From 1-14-0-10-37-14 sp037130845 (GTDB lineage Bacteria > Patescibacteriota > Patescibacteriia > Patescibacteriales > Patescibacteriaceae), in NCBI GenBank assembly GCA_037130845.1, contig JBAXSE010000001.1:54733-118732 (forward strand): a DNA stretch of 64,000 nucleotides, written 5' to 3'. The notes beneath the pieces are model-generated. The model ran no database searches, was not told the DNA's origin, and saw nothing but the letters and a program-made list of their open reading frames with translations. Below, piece by piece: positions 15,663 to 25,337 of the stretch. Every line of letters starts with the position of its first letter. Position 1 is the stretch's first letter. The position numbers and the translations under genes are program-made.

Positions 15663-16400
15663 ATGGACGATAACAAACTAACCACGACCACGATGGTCGT
15701 GGACAAGCCCACGTTTTCAGTCTTGCTGAAACCTGTGGCGACGAATGACCAGATACTTGATGCTTGGCACAACTACCAAGATCTAAAGACCAGATTGCTA
15801 GACCAAGATGACTTTTGTAATGTGTCTGGCAAAACTTACCCTAAGAAAAGTGCTTTTAGGAAGTTGGCACTAGCCTTTGGAATCTCGATTGAGATTATCA
15901 ACGAGAGACGAATTGAGCTGGGGCAAAACTTCGCCTATGAAGTGACTGCCAAGGCCACGAGTCCAAACGGCAGATATGTAACTGCCTTTGGTAGTTGTCA
16001 CTCTGATGAAAAGCGAGGTGGTAAAGCTAGCGATATACGAAGCATCGCTTCAACCAGATCGATAAATCGAAGTGTTTCGGATCTCCTTGGCGGAGTAATT
16101 GGTATATCTGCAGAAGAAATGATTGGCGATACCAACGAACCGCAATATGAACCATTCAAGCCAGAAGTAACTAAGCCTAACAATTCCAAAGAAGTGTTTG
16201 CTAACTTATTCAAAGCTCATGGCCCAGAGTCTGAGCCAGAGGATTTGGCCAGCGAGAAGCAAGTATTTCTAATCAGGAAGCTTGTAGACCAGAAAATCAG
16301 TGACGAATCAGAGCAGGAGTTCTATTTGAATGGCCTAGAGAATAAGTCTAAGTTTGAGGCATCTGGCCTTATCAAGCGATTATTGGGTGTCTCAGTATGA
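15663..16400 (+). CDS. Unknown protein, possibly a recombination/annealing factor
   Basis: A 245-residue protein. The central part reads KKSAFRKLALAFGISIEII, then SPNGRYVTAFGSCHSDEK, then ASTRSINRSVSDLLGGVIGI. An ATR.-NRA-SDLLG helix following a 'Y..P.GR.....G.C' strand pair is reminiscent of the core of Rad52/Erf-type single-strand annealing proteins, where a similar A-TRAL-RAL-LLG helix occurs. This is a visual resemblance only. The C-terminal ~60 residues form a separate helical module. It overlaps the next gene by 4 bases. Confidence 0.5.
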   Translation: MDDNKLTTTTMVVDKPTFSVLLKPVATNDQILDAWHNYQDLKTRLLDQDDFCNVSGKTYPKKSAFRKLALAFGISIEIINERRIELGQNFAYEVTAKATSPNGRYVTAFGSCHSDEKRGGKASDIRSIASTRSINRSVSDLLGGVIGISAEEMIGDTNEPQYEPFKPEVTKPNNSKEVFANLFKAHGPESEPEDLASEKQVFLIRKLVDQKISDESEQEFYLNGLENKSKFEASGLIKRLLGVSV

Positions 16401-16585
16401 TAGAAATACTGACATCGCTAAGTGCCGTCATTTATGTAGTGGTCTTTGGCGTGGTAATTGCGTTGATTGATATTGAGTATATTAAAAGGCGTGATAAGAA
16501 AGAGGCTGAATTCAGGCAGGCTGAGGCTGACAGGCTAAAGAGGCTTATTGATAGCGTGAATAGAAATCTTAGAAAAAGGCATTAA
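16397..16585 (+). CDS. Small single-pass membrane protein
   Basis: A 62-residue protein with one N-terminal membrane helix (about 3-26) followed by a charged helix rich in K, R and E that could form a coiled coil. It overlaps the preceding stop by 4 bases (ATGA). Function unknown. It is the last gene before a strong terminator. Confidence 0.5.
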   Translation: MIEILTSLSAVIYVVVFGVVIALIDIEYIKRRDKKEAEFRQAEADRLKRLIDSVNRNLRKRH

Positions 16586-16588
16586 ATT

Positions 16589-16622
16589 AAATAACAGGTG
16601 GAGTCAAATCCACCTGTTATTT
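16589..16622 (+). terminator. Intrinsic terminator after the 15089-16585 gene set
   Basis: A 14-bp perfect stem (16589-16602 with 16609-16622), loop GTCAAA, followed by TTT. It separates the island's left gene set from the restriction-modification operon. Confidence 0.88.
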
Positions 16623-16676
16623 TTTGGCTAATGTTAGTTGCGATAGTAATATAATTACAGTATTGATTAGGTGTGC

Positions 16677-16705
16677 TTGACAAGTTTGTAATACACGTGT
16701 ATAGT
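16677..16705 (+). promoter_or_regulatory. Promoter of the type I restriction-modification operon
   Basis: TTGACA (16677-16682), 17 bases, TATAGT (16700-16705). The spacer contains the perfect palindrome TACACGTGTA (16692-16701), which overlaps the -10 box and could be an operator. It lies 26 bases before the first gene. Confidence 0.8.
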
Positions 16706-16730
16706 GGAATTATAACAATATTCAAATGGT

Positions 16731-17312
16731 ATGCAGAAATATAATATCAAATGTATTAAGGACATTGCCAATGTTATTCTAGGTTACACTTTCAGGTCAA
16801 CACTGGAAAAGGAGAAAAACGGCGATATTCTAGTGCTTCAGGCCAGGAATATAACTGAAAGCCTCATTATCAAAGAAAGTGATCTGTTAAGAGCTTATCT
16901 TGGTAATAATAGAACTAATGCCCTAGTAAATAACAATGACGTGGTTTTGTCTTCACGTGGTAGCTTCAAGTCAGCAGTTGCTCAAGTATCATCTCAGAGG
17001 GTGGTAGCCTCGTCATCAGTTTATCTGATAAGATTAAAGGGCAATGAACTGTTGCCTGAATATCTGGCTATATATCTTAACTCTAGTCTAGCTCAAAAGC
17101 AAATCAAGGATTTATCTACAGGTGTAGTCATTAATTCGTTATTAAGAAGGTCAGTTGAAGGAATAGGCGTCTGGATTCCAAGCCTAGAAAACCAGCAGAA
17201 GGTAATAGAGGTCTACAATAACAATCTTAGACACCAAACTCTGTTACAACGAAAACAATTACTAACTAAAAAAATAAATGAGGGACTAATTGATAAATTA
17301 ATAAAATCCTAA
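16731..17312 (+). CDS. hsdS: Half-length type I specificity protein (single TRD)
   Basis: The 193-residue protein has one target-recognition-domain-like part (about 1-145; ILVLQARNIT, VVLSSRGSFKSAVAQ) and one helical conserved region (IPSLENQQKVIEVYNNN onward). Full HsdS proteins have two of each. It stands 4 bases before hsdM, while a full-length HsdS is encoded further down (20223). Known half-S proteins can dimerise or pair with another S half; here it could give the methyltransferase a second specificity or be a truncated relic. The intact start, spacing and promoter argue against simple decay. Confidence 0.75.
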   Translation: MQKYNIKCIKDIANVILGYTFRSTLEKEKNGDILVLQARNITESLIIKESDLLRAYLGNNRTNALVNNNDVVLSSRGSFKSAVAQVSSQRVVASSSVYLIRLKGNELLPEYLAIYLNSSLAQKQIKDLSTGVVINSLLRRSVEGIGVWIPSLENQQKVIEVYNNNLRHQTLLQRKQLLTKKINEGLIDKLIKS

Positions 17313-17316
17313 CCAT

Positions 17317-18828
17317 ATGTCATCAACCAAAATTACTCAAGAAGACTTAAACAAAATACTCTGGTCGGCTGCTGATTCTTCTCGCACCTCTGTCGATGGC
17401 GGTGTCTACAAGGATTATGTCTTGGTCATGCTTTTTTATAAATACCTCAGCGACTTGTCCAAGAAACAGCACAATGTCTATCGCGAACGCTTTGGTGATG
17501 ATGAAGCTAGAATCGCTGAGAAGATGAAGGCTGATCGTTTTTATCTACCACCCCAGACATCCTTTGACCACATCTTCGCTCTCAGAGAAAAGGACAATAT
17601 CGGTGAAGAGCTGAACAAAGCCCTGCACACTATCGAAGAAACTAACCGCGCTAAATTAGAAGGCGTCTTTAGTGTTGATTTTAATTCTGAATCTATCCTC
17701 GGTAAACTCGAATCACGCAACCGCATGTTAAGACATCTAATCGATGACTTCGCCAAGATTGACTTGAGCGAAATTGACGACGACATCATCGGCAATTCTT
17801 ACATGTATATGATTGAGCGCTTTGGAGCTGATGCTGGTAAAAAAGCTGGCGAGTTCTTCACGACCAAAACAGTGGCTCAGCTCTTGGCTATGCTATCGCA
17901 ACCAAAGGACGGTAATCGCATCGCAGATCCTGCCTGCGGTAGCGGTGGCTTGCTTTTGCTCGCTGGTAAAGAAGTCGAGAAGCAGGGCTCAAAGAATTAC
18001 GCCCTGTATGGGCAAGAAAGTACTGGTTCCACCTATCAGCTCGCCAGAATGAACATGTTCCTCCATGGCAAAGACTCAGCCAGACTGGAATGGGGCGATA
18101 CTTTAAATAATCCCATGCTGGTCGAGAATGATCAATTAATGAAGTTCGATATAGTAATAGCCAATCCTCCGTTTTCTTTGAAGAAGTGGGGAGCTGAGAA
18201 CGCTGAAGCTGACAAGCATAAACGATTCTGGCGTGGCGTCCCACCAAAGGACAAGGGCGACTTTGCTTTCATTACGCACATGGTCGAGACAGCTAAACCA
18301 AAGACTGGTCGCGTGGCAGTCATCGTCCCTCACGGCGTGCTCTTTCGCTCTGGGGCAGAGGGCAAGATCCGCGAGGCGATGCTCAGAGAAAATATCATCG
18401 ACGCTGTCATCGGTCTACCAGCTGGCTTATTTCAAACCACCGGCATCCCTGTTGCTATCTTGATCATTGATCGCTCACGTGAACAAGGCGGAGCTAACGA
18501 AAATAAAAAAGACGTCCTCTTCATCGAAGCTTCCAAGGAATTTAAACCAGGCAAGGCCCAGAATACTTTGACTGAAGAAAACATCGACAAGATTTATAAT
18601 ACCTATACCAAGCGCCAAGAGTTAGATAAATTCTCTCGCAAGGTCGACTTCAAAGAGATCGAAGAAAACGACTTTAACCTAAACATCACTCGCTACGTCG
18701 ACACCTTCGTTGAAGAAGAAGAGATTGACATCAGCGCCAACCTTAAGGAGCTTGCTGAGTTAGAGCCAGAGATAAAGAAGTTAGAAGGAGAGATGGCTAA
18801 ATATTTAAACCTGTTGGGCATCAAATAA
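17317..18828 (+). CDS. hsdM: Type I restriction-modification methyltransferase subunit HsdM
   Basis: HsdM methylates adenine N6 within the site chosen by HsdS and is part of the HsdRMS complex. The 503-residue protein has the helical HsdM N-terminal domain (about 5-150), the SAM-binding motif DPACGSGGLLL (from residue 204) and the catalytic motif NPPF (N283). It ends with a coiled-coil-like helix that contacts HsdS. It follows the half-S gene by 4 bases, and its stop is followed 1 base later by the AAA ATPase gene. All key residues are present. Confidence 0.96.
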   Translation: MSSTKITQEDLNKILWSAADSSRTSVDGGVYKDYVLVMLFYKYLSDLSKKQHNVYRERFGDDEARIAEKMKADRFYLPPQTSFDHIFALREKDNIGEELNKALHTIEETNRAKLEGVFSVDFNSESILGKLESRNRMLRHLIDDFAKIDLSEIDDDIIGNSYMYMIERFGADAGKKAGEFFTTKTVAQLLAMLSQPKDGNRIADPACGSGGLLLLAGKEVEKQGSKNYALYGQESTGSTYQLARMNMFLHGKDSARLEWGDTLNNPMLVENDQLMKFDIVIANPPFSLKKWGAENAEADKHKRFWRGVPPKDKGDFAFITHMVETAKPKTGRVAVIVPHGVLFRSGAEGKIREAMLRENIIDAVIGLPAGLFQTTGIPVAILIIDRSREQGGANENKKDVLFIEASKEFKPGKAQNTLTEENIDKIYNTYTKRQELDKFSRKVDFKEIEENDFNLNITRYVDTFVEEEEIDISANLKELAELEPEIKKLEGEMAKYLNLLGIK

Positions 18829-18829
18829 T

Positions 18830-20236
18830 ATGAAATTAAAATCTGTTAAAATTAAGAATTATAGGAGTATTGAGGAAATTAAATTTGATATTAATCCAGT
18901 TAGCGACAACACATACACCTACGGACTCATTGGTATTAATGAAGCTGGAAAAAGTAGCATTTTACAAGCACTAGCAATTCTTGATGAACACATAATTCCA
19001 ACTGCGCTTGATTTTCAAGACAAGGAAATGCCAATAGAGGTGGAATATGATTATGAACAAGACAAAGATGACATTAAAAAGTGCAAAGAGATTTTAACAA
19101 ATAACCATCCAGAAATTAAGATTCACGACAAGGACATAAAAAATGTAAATATAAAAGTTAGCTATAGTTTACCTGACCTACAATCTATAAAGACTATTAA
19201 ATTTATTGATTTGGTTGATGAAAGCATTAAGGTTCAAACAGAAAGCCTTCTTCTTGATACTGTCTATCAGTCGTCACATTTTACAATTTATTGGGAGTAT
19301 GCCGAGAAGTATCTAATCACTAATCAAATATCTTTGTCGCAATTTGCAACTGACCCAGACAACATATCAATACCATTAAAAAGATGTTTTGAATTGTGTG
19401 GCTATGATACCAACGAAAAAATACAAAGAATAATACAAACTATAACCACTGACTCTACCGAAAGGGAATATTTAAAGGACAATCTTGGAAAAAAGGTAAC
19501 TGAATTGCTAAGAAAAGTATGGTCAAATCATATGATAACCATTACTTTTGATATTTCTGGAGACGGTATTAACTTTCATGTCAAAGATTCGGAAAGGAAA
19601 GCAAAGACGGCAGGCCAAAGAAGTGACGGGTTCAAGCAGTTCGTATCATTTCTATTGAACATTTCGTCTCAGAAAGAAGTAGACTCTCTTGCTGACTCTC
19701 TTATTCTTCTGGACGAACCAGAGACTCACTTACACCCACAGGCACAAGAGTACTTCTTAAATGAATTGATCAAGCTCACTTCGTCTGACAATAACATTTG
19801 TTTTTTTGCTACCCACTCAAACTACATGGTAGATAAAAAATGCTTATCTAGAAATTATAAAGTCACAAAGAGAGCGTCAGATGAGAAATCTGAGATAGTT
19901 CCATTTGATGATAGGTCATCATCATACGCTAGTGTTAATTTTGAAGTTTTTGGAATACTTGATGATAGCTATCACAATGAACTTTATGATTCGTTACGCC
20001 AAAAATTTGCTGACGATCAACAGGTTGAAACTATTGGGATTAGACCCTTTGATCAACAGTTTTTTGTCGATAAATTAAAGCTTAAGAAGACATTTCCAGA
20101 AAAAGGAAAGGATAAGCAGGTTACGTTGCCAACTTATGTAAGGAATTGTATTCATTACCCTAGTAATAAAAATAAAGAATTCCTAACTAAACTTAAAGAG
20201 TCAATAACTTTAATGAGAAATTATGACAATGATTAA
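18830..20236 (+). CDS. AAA ATPase embedded in the type I R-M operon (RloA/OLD-like)
   Basis: In this 468-residue protein, MKLKSVKIKNYRSIEEI is the typical start of SMC/RecF/OLD-type ATPases. It has a Walker A GINEAGKSS (residues 35-43), an ABC-signature-like segment GQRSDGFKQF, Walker B LILLDEPETHLHP (about 292-304) and a following ATHS. No TOPRIM domain is visible in the remaining C-terminal ~130 residues, which end LPTYVRNCIHYP plus a helix. ATPases of the Rlo type are known inside type I operons, usually without an assigned role. It starts 1 base after hsdM and overlaps the start of hsdS by 14 bases, so it is translationally part of the system. Confidence 0.8.
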   Translation: MKLKSVKIKNYRSIEEIKFDINPVSDNTYTYGLIGINEAGKSSILQALAILDEHIIPTALDFQDKEMPIEVEYDYEQDKDDIKKCKEILTNNHPEIKIHDKDIKNVNIKVSYSLPDLQSIKTIKFIDLVDESIKVQTESLLLDTVYQSSHFTIYWEYAEKYLITNQISLSQFATDPDNISIPLKRCFELCGYDTNEKIQRIIQTITTDSTEREYLKDNLGKKVTELLRKVWSNHMITITFDISGDGINFHVKDSERKAKTAGQRSDGFKQFVSFLLNISSQKEVDSLADSLILLDEPETHLHPQAQEYFLNELIKLTSSDNNICFFATHSNYMVDKKCLSRNYKVTKRASDEKSEIVPFDDRSSSYASVNFEVFGILDDSYHNELYDSLRQKFADDQQVETIGIRPFDQQFFVDKLKLKKTFPEKGKDKQVTLPTYVRNCIHYPSNKNKEFLTKLKESITLMRNYDND

Positions 20237-21458
20237 TACAATGAGTACGGGAGAAAAATGGCGAGAAGTTAAAGCTGGTGATATATTTGGCTTTGTTAGA
20301 TCTCACGCCTTTTCTCGTGACAACTTAGTTAATGGTTTAATAGACAGTGGTCATGTCGGTAATATTCACTATGGTGACATACATTCAACCTATAACTCAC
20401 CTAGTATTAATCTAGAAAAAATATCAATTCCGCTGATTAAAGATCTTGACTTTGATCCAGCCAAGGATGATTTGTTGATTGACGGTGACTTGGCAATGGC
20501 TGATGCATCTGAAGACTATGAGGGAGTTGGTGTCACAGTGCTAGTAGACGGCATAGGTAATAATAAAGTTGTTGGTGGTCTGCATACCTTCGTGCTAAGA
20601 GATAAAGAAGGGCTAACTAATAAATACTATAGGCAGTATATATTTCGCAATCCATTGGTTAGGAATAAGTTACAAAAAATAGCCAATGGTGTCTCGGTGT
20701 ATGGAATTTCAAAGACGGCGGTTTCAAAAATAGTTTTACCAATCCCACCAATTCAAGAACAAAATAGAATCGTGGCGGTGTTGGAGGCTTGGGATGGGGC
20801 GATTGAGAGGTTGGCTAAGAAGATTGAGATTAAGAAGAATATTAAAAAGGGGTTGATGCAGAGATTGCTGACCGGCAAGCTTCGTTTGTCTGGGTTTAGT
20901 GAGGCTTGGCAAGTGGTTAAATTGAAAAATGTTTGTACTATTCAAAAGGGTGTGCAGTTAAATAAAAATAACATGGTCGCTGACGGTAGTTACCCTGCTT
21001 TAAATGGTGGAGTTTTAGCGTCTGGTTATACAAATAAATATAATACAGAAGCTAGTACTATAACTATCAGTGAAGGAGGAAATTCTTGTGGGTTTGTGAA
21101 CTTCAGTAAAAATAAATTTTGGTGTGGCGGTCATTGCTATGCGGTTAAGCCAAGAAATGGTATTGATAATTTATTTTTGTACCAAATCTTAAAATCAAAG
21201 CAAGATGTAATTATGGCACTAAGAGTTGGATCAGGGTTACCAAATATACAAAAAAAGAGTCTAGATGACCTAAAAATTAAAATGCCAGAATCTATTAAGG
21301 AACAAAATGCAATTGCGAATATTTTGGTTGTTGCTGACTATGAAGTTGAGGCACTTGAATCACAATTGAGAATTATTAAAGACCAGAAAAAATATTTATT
21401 AAACAATCTTATCACCGGCACTATTCGAACGCCGGAGACTTTGACTATAAACGTATGA
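20223..21458 (+). CDS. hsdS: Type I restriction-modification specificity subunit HsdS
   Basis: The 411-residue protein has the full architecture: TRD1 (about 10-165), conserved helix 1 (QEQNRIVAVLEAWDGAIERL, about 178-205), TRD2 (about 225-350), and conserved helix 2 (KEQNAIANILVVADYEVEAL, about 358-385). Each TRD reads one half of a bipartite DNA site; the site cannot be predicted. The first ATG overlaps the ATPase gene by 14 bases; a second in-frame ATG at 20241 would avoid the overlap. The stop overlaps the hsdR start by 4 bases (ATGA). Confidence 0.94.
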   Translation: MTMINTMSTGEKWREVKAGDIFGFVRSHAFSRDNLVNGLIDSGHVGNIHYGDIHSTYNSPSINLEKISIPLIKDLDFDPAKDDLLIDGDLAMADASEDYEGVGVTVLVDGIGNNKVVGGLHTFVLRDKEGLTNKYYRQYIFRNPLVRNKLQKIANGVSVYGISKTAVSKIVLPIPPIQEQNRIVAVLEAWDGAIERLAKKIEIKKNIKKGLMQRLLTGKLRLSGFSEAWQVVKLKNVCTIQKGVQLNKNNMVADGSYPALNGGVLASGYTNKYNTEASTITISEGGNSCGFVNFSKNKFWCGGHCYAVKPRNGIDNLFLYQILKSKQDVIMALRVGSGLPNIQKKSLDDLKIKMPESIKEQNAIANILVVADYEVEALESQLRIIKDQKKYLLNNLITGTIRTPETLTINV

Positions 21459-24400
21459 CTGACGCTTTGATTCAAGCTCACTTTGACGAAGCCAAGCAAT
21501 CGCAACTGCCTTTTGTGGAATTGCTTTTGGCTATGGGTTATCAATATCTACCAACCGCGCAGGTTTACCAAGAGCGTCGTGGAGAGCTGTCCAAGTTTAT
21601 CTTGCGTGACATTGCTTTTGCTAATCTACAAAGGATTAATAGCGACATCTTTGGTGATAAGGACATTTGGGACGCTATTGATGAACTGGAGAATATCCAG
21701 CTTGAGGGATTAATCGACACATCTAAGCAAATCTATAACACTATCATGCCAACTTCTGGTGGCAAGACTATTAAGGTCATGCGTGGTGGTAAGGCGGTAT
21801 CTCATAACTTTCGCTTTATTGATTTTGAGAAGCCAGAGAATAATGCCTTTCATGTGGCCGTAGAGTTTGAAGCTAGTGGCAAGGGCAATATTCGCCCTGA
21901 CATTGTCTGCTTTATCAACGGCATACCATTTGTCGTCATTGAGAATAAAAAGTCTGGCGTGGATATCAAAGAGGCCTTGTCTCAGCTCAATCGTAATCAA
22001 GGCGCGGAGTATTGCCCTAAACTCTTTGTCTATCCACAATTACTGATTGGCACCAATGGCAAAGATATCCGCTATGGTGTGACTGGAACGCCTAATAAGT
22101 TCTACGCTACTTGGAAAGAGAAAGATGCTGACGAATCAGAATTCAAGCAGAGGATTAAAGACTTGATCGCTAAACCAATCGCCAAGGATATTTATAGCCT
22201 GCTACTCTCTGATTTAAACGGAGCGACTTTTAATCATGAGCAAAAGACTGATCGCTTGGTAACTGACCAAGATTTGGGGGTTATGTCATTGATGGAGCCA
22301 GCAAGACTCTTAGACTTAACCAAGAATCATATTATCTACGATGCTGGTATTAAGAAGATAATGCGGTATCAGCAGTATTATGCAGTTCATAAGATTTTGA
22401 AACGTGTTGAAGAAAGAGAAGATGGTATTGGTCGCCAGAAGAGAAAGGGTGGACTACTTTGGGCAACTCAAGGTAGTGGCAAGAGCTTGACTATGGTCAT
22501 GTTTGTCAAAGCCTTGATTGAAAGTCCGCAGATTGTTAATCCTAGAGTGCTAATAGTGACTGACCGCGTAGATCTCGATAAGCAGATCTCTGAGACCTTT
22601 AATAATTGTGGACTGAAGAAGAAAGTTACCAGGGCGACCAGTGGCTCACATCTCTTGAAGTTGATCAAAGACAAGAATCTAGACGTTGTGACCACCTTGG
22701 TCCATAAGTTTGAATCAGTCAGTAAGAAGAAGGCTGGCTTTGTTGATGACTCAGAGAATATCTTTGTCCTAATTGACGAAGCTCATCGCTCACAAAACGG
22801 CATGGCTAATCTGGAGATGAATAGGATTATTCCTAATGCCTGTTATATTGGTTTTACTGGTACGCCACTAATGAAGAAAGAAAAGGCTAGCTGGATGAAG
22901 TTCGGTGGCTATATCGATAAGTATACGATTGATGATGCTTTGGCGGATAAGATTATTTTGCCTTTGATCTATGAAGGGCGTTATACAGAGCTAACTCAAA
23001 ATAGTGACAAGATTGATCTACATGTTGACCGCGTCTCTGAAGGTCTGAGCGATTACGGTAAGAAGCAATTACAAAAACATATCCAGACCAAGATTATCAA
23101 GGATAATCCCCAGAGGATTGAAGAGATTGCTGTTGATATTGAGAAGCACTTCATTGAACAATTTCAGGGCACTGGTCTGAAGGCTCAGGTGGTGGCGCCG
23201 TCAAAATTTGCGGCCACTTTATTCCAGCATTACTTCGAAGGCACTGGTAAAATCAGAACAGCCATCGTCATCTCTGATGAATCTGGTAACAGTGAAGAGG
23301 AAGACGAGCATAAGAAAGAAGTTGAAGCCTATTTGCAGAAGGTCAAAGAGAAATATCATAGTTTGAAGTCCTACGAAAATTCAGTGATTGATAGTTTTAA
23401 ATATAATGAAGATGGTATTGAGATCTTGATAGTCGTTGATAAACTTTTAACTGGTTTTGACGCGCCTTGCGATACAGTGCTGTATCTGGCCAAGGACCTA
23501 CGCGACCATAATCTGCTCCAGGCCATCGCTCGTGTTAACCGCTTATTTGAAAACAAGAAATTGCCCAAGACTGCTGGCTATATTATTGATTACTCAGAGA
23601 ATGCCAAGAACCTAGACACCGCCATGAAGCTCTTTGGTAATTATGATATTGATGACGTGAAGAGTACTTTGATTGATGTTAAAGAAAAGATCGATGAGCT
23701 AGAAAAAAGCTTCTCTATCGTACATGACCTATTCAAGGACGTCAAAGATCATGGTGATGATGAGGAGTATTTAAGGCGACTAGCAGACAAGCCTGACCGT
23801 GATGTCTTTTATAAGGCACTGCACGACTTCATTAAGAATTTTAATGAGTGTCTAGCTTTGCAAGACTTTGTCCACGACTTCGACCATATTGATGTCTATA
23901 AAGGTCAGCTTAAGAAGCTTCTCGAGCTTCGTAGCGCGGCCAGTCTCAAGTATGCTGATCGTGAAGACCTGTCAGAATATAAACTAGCTTTAGTTAAGAT
24001 CTTGGACAAATACATTGACGCTGAGAAGGTGGAGCTACTGACTAAACAAATCAATATCCATGATAGTGCTAGTTTTGCCGAAGCGATTGAAGAGTTGGGT
24101 TCAGATAAATCCAAGGCTGAAGCCATTGCCGCCCAGACTCAGAAGACTATTCACGAAAAGCTAGACACAGATCCTGAATTCTATCATCGCTTCTCTGATA
24201 AGGTTGATGCAATACTCAAGAAGTTGAGAGAAGGCAAGCTAGCTGACTTAGAGGCGTTACAACAAATGAAGTTGGTTAGTGATCAAGTAATAAATAAAAA
24301 AGACAGCGAGGTGCCGTCAGCAATTGCGACTATAGTCGGATCTGATGTCTTCTATCGCAATCTACATAACACTGCCATTGGTGACAATGTCTCAGAGGCC

Positions 24401-24628
24401 ACTTATATCAAGATCGTCTTAGGCATCTTTGATATCATTAAGACTGAGGCTATTGTGGACTGGTATAAGAATCCAGAGGTTAAGCGCATTATGGCCAACA
24501 AGATTGATGATTATCTCTATGATAATGTGATTAAGCAACAAGGTATCAAATTAACTAATGACCAATTACAAAAGATTGTCAGTGAAGCGATGCAATTGGC
24601 TCAGTATAACTACGATGTCTTTGAATAG
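21455..24628 (+). CDS. hsdR: Type I restriction endonuclease subunit HsdR
   Basis: HsdR translocates DNA and cuts it away from the unmethylated site. The 1,057-residue protein has an N-terminal PD-(D/E)XK nuclease (RPDIVCFINGIPFVVIENKK; D149, E163, K165), an SF2 motor with Walker A ATQGSGKSL (about 336-344), DEAH at about 440, GFTGTPL, and motif VI QAIARVNRLF. A helical C-terminal domain for docking to HsdM follows. Length and motifs are complete, so the enzyme looks active. It is translationally coupled to hsdS. Confidence 0.96.
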   Translation: MTDALIQAHFDEAKQSQLPFVELLLAMGYQYLPTAQVYQERRGELSKFILRDIAFANLQRINSDIFGDKDIWDAIDELENIQLEGLIDTSKQIYNTIMPTSGGKTIKVMRGGKAVSHNFRFIDFEKPENNAFHVAVEFEASGKGNIRPDIVCFINGIPFVVIENKKSGVDIKEALSQLNRNQGAEYCPKLFVYPQLLIGTNGKDIRYGVTGTPNKFYATWKEKDADESEFKQRIKDLIAKPIAKDIYSLLLSDLNGATFNHEQKTDRLVTDQDLGVMSLMEPARLLDLTKNHIIYDAGIKKIMRYQQYYAVHKILKRVEEREDGIGRQKRKGGLLWATQGSGKSLTMVMFVKALIESPQIVNPRVLIVTDRVDLDKQISETFNNCGLKKKVTRATSGSHLLKLIKDKNLDVVTTLVHKFESVSKKKAGFVDDSENIFVLIDEAHRSQNGMANLEMNRIIPNACYIGFTGTPLMKKEKASWMKFGGYIDKYTIDDALADKIILPLIYEGRYTELTQNSDKIDLHVDRVSEGLSDYGKKQLQKHIQTKIIKDNPQRIEEIAVDIEKHFIEQFQGTGLKAQVVAPSKFAATLFQHYFEGTGKIRTAIVISDESGNSEEEDEHKKEVEAYLQKVKEKYHSLKSYENSVIDSFKYNEDGIEILIVVDKLLTGFDAPCDTVLYLAKDLRDHNLLQAIARVNRLFENKKLPKTAGYIIDYSENAKNLDTAMKLFGNYDIDDVKSTLIDVKEKIDELEKSFSIVHDLFKDVKDHGDDEEYLRRLADKPDRDVFYKALHDFIKNFNECLALQDFVHDFDHIDVYKGQLKKLLELRSAASLKYADREDLSEYKLALVKILDKYIDAEKVELLTKQINIHDSASFAEAIEELGSDKSKAEAIAAQTQKTIHEKLDTDPEFYHRFSDKVDAILKKLREGKLADLEALQQMKLVSDQVINKKDSEVPSAIATIVGSDVFYRNLHNTAIGDNVSEATYIKIVLGIFDIIKTEAIVDWYKNPEVKRIMANKIDDYLYDNVIKQQGIKLTNDQLQKIVSEAMQLAQYNYDVFE

Positions 24629-24634
24629 AGGAGT

Positions 24635-25333
24635 ATGCAAACATTTAACTACGGCAAATATCATTATAATTACAAATTACTACGCCTTGATCGTAAGTCT
24701 TTGAGCTTGACCATTTTACCAGACCTATCAATCATTGTCCGTGGACCATTACAAGTCCAGCAAGAACGTATTGAGCAATTTCTGCAGAAGAAGTGGATGT
24801 GGATTGAAGAGCAATTGAAATATTTTAAAAAGTACCAGACTAAGCAGACCAAGAAAGACTATGTGTCTGGCGAGAGCTTCTTGTATTTGGGGCGACAATA
24901 TAAGCTTATTGTAAAGCCAGCAAAGTATGACAACGTGTCTTTGACTAAAGGCGTGTTGGTTTGTGAGACAGTGGATTCGGTCAAGAATACTATTAGCACT
25001 AAGAAGAAGCTGGACAAATGGTTTGCAGATAGAGCTAAGGTTATTTTGGCTGAACGCTATGACGAAGTCTTTAAGAAGTTTGATTATAACGACAAGCCTA
25101 AGTTGGTCATCAAGAAGATGGATAAGCGCTGGGGGAGCTTCGTCAGGGGTAAGAGTATTATCCTGAACCCATTATTAATCAGGGCGTCAAAGGACTGCAT
25201 TGATTATGTTATTACTCATGAACTCTGTCATGTAAAGTACAGAAATCACAGCAAGGCCTTCTTTGCTTTATTGAATAAGAAGTCTCCGCGCTGGGAGCTG
25301 ATTAAGGAGAAATTAGAATTAAGGTTTACCTAG
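24635..25333 (+). CDS. YgjP-like (M48/DUF45) metallopeptidase domain protein
   Basis: The 232-residue protein has a C-terminal zinc metallopeptidase signature HELCHVKYRNHSKAFF (H-E-x-x-H) preceded by the family motif KRWGSFVRGKSIILNP. Proteins of this type are frequently encoded next to hsdR, but their role in restriction is not established. It starts 6 bases after hsdR; AGGAG ends only 1 base before the ATG, an unusually close site. Confidence 0.88.
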   Translation: MQTFNYGKYHYNYKLLRLDRKSLSLTILPDLSIIVRGPLQVQQERIEQFLQKKWMWIEEQLKYFKKYQTKQTKKDYVSGESFLYLGRQYKLIVKPAKYDNVSLTKGVLVCETVDSVKNTISTKKKLDKWFADRAKVILAERYDEVFKKFDYNDKPKLVIKKMDKRWGSFVRGKSIILNPLLIRASKDCIDYVITHELCHVKYRNHSKAFFALLNKKSPRWELIKEKLELRFT

Positions 25334-25337
25334 TCCT

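Noticed and set aside
18830..20236. The embedded ATPase as a complete OLD nuclease
   Set aside because: No TOPRIM motif follows the ATPase domain; only a short helical C-terminus with RNCIHYP is present.
16731..21458. An invertible, phase-variable hsdS locus
   Set aside because: No inverted repeats shared by the two S genes and no adjacent recombinase other than the distant island integrase were seen.
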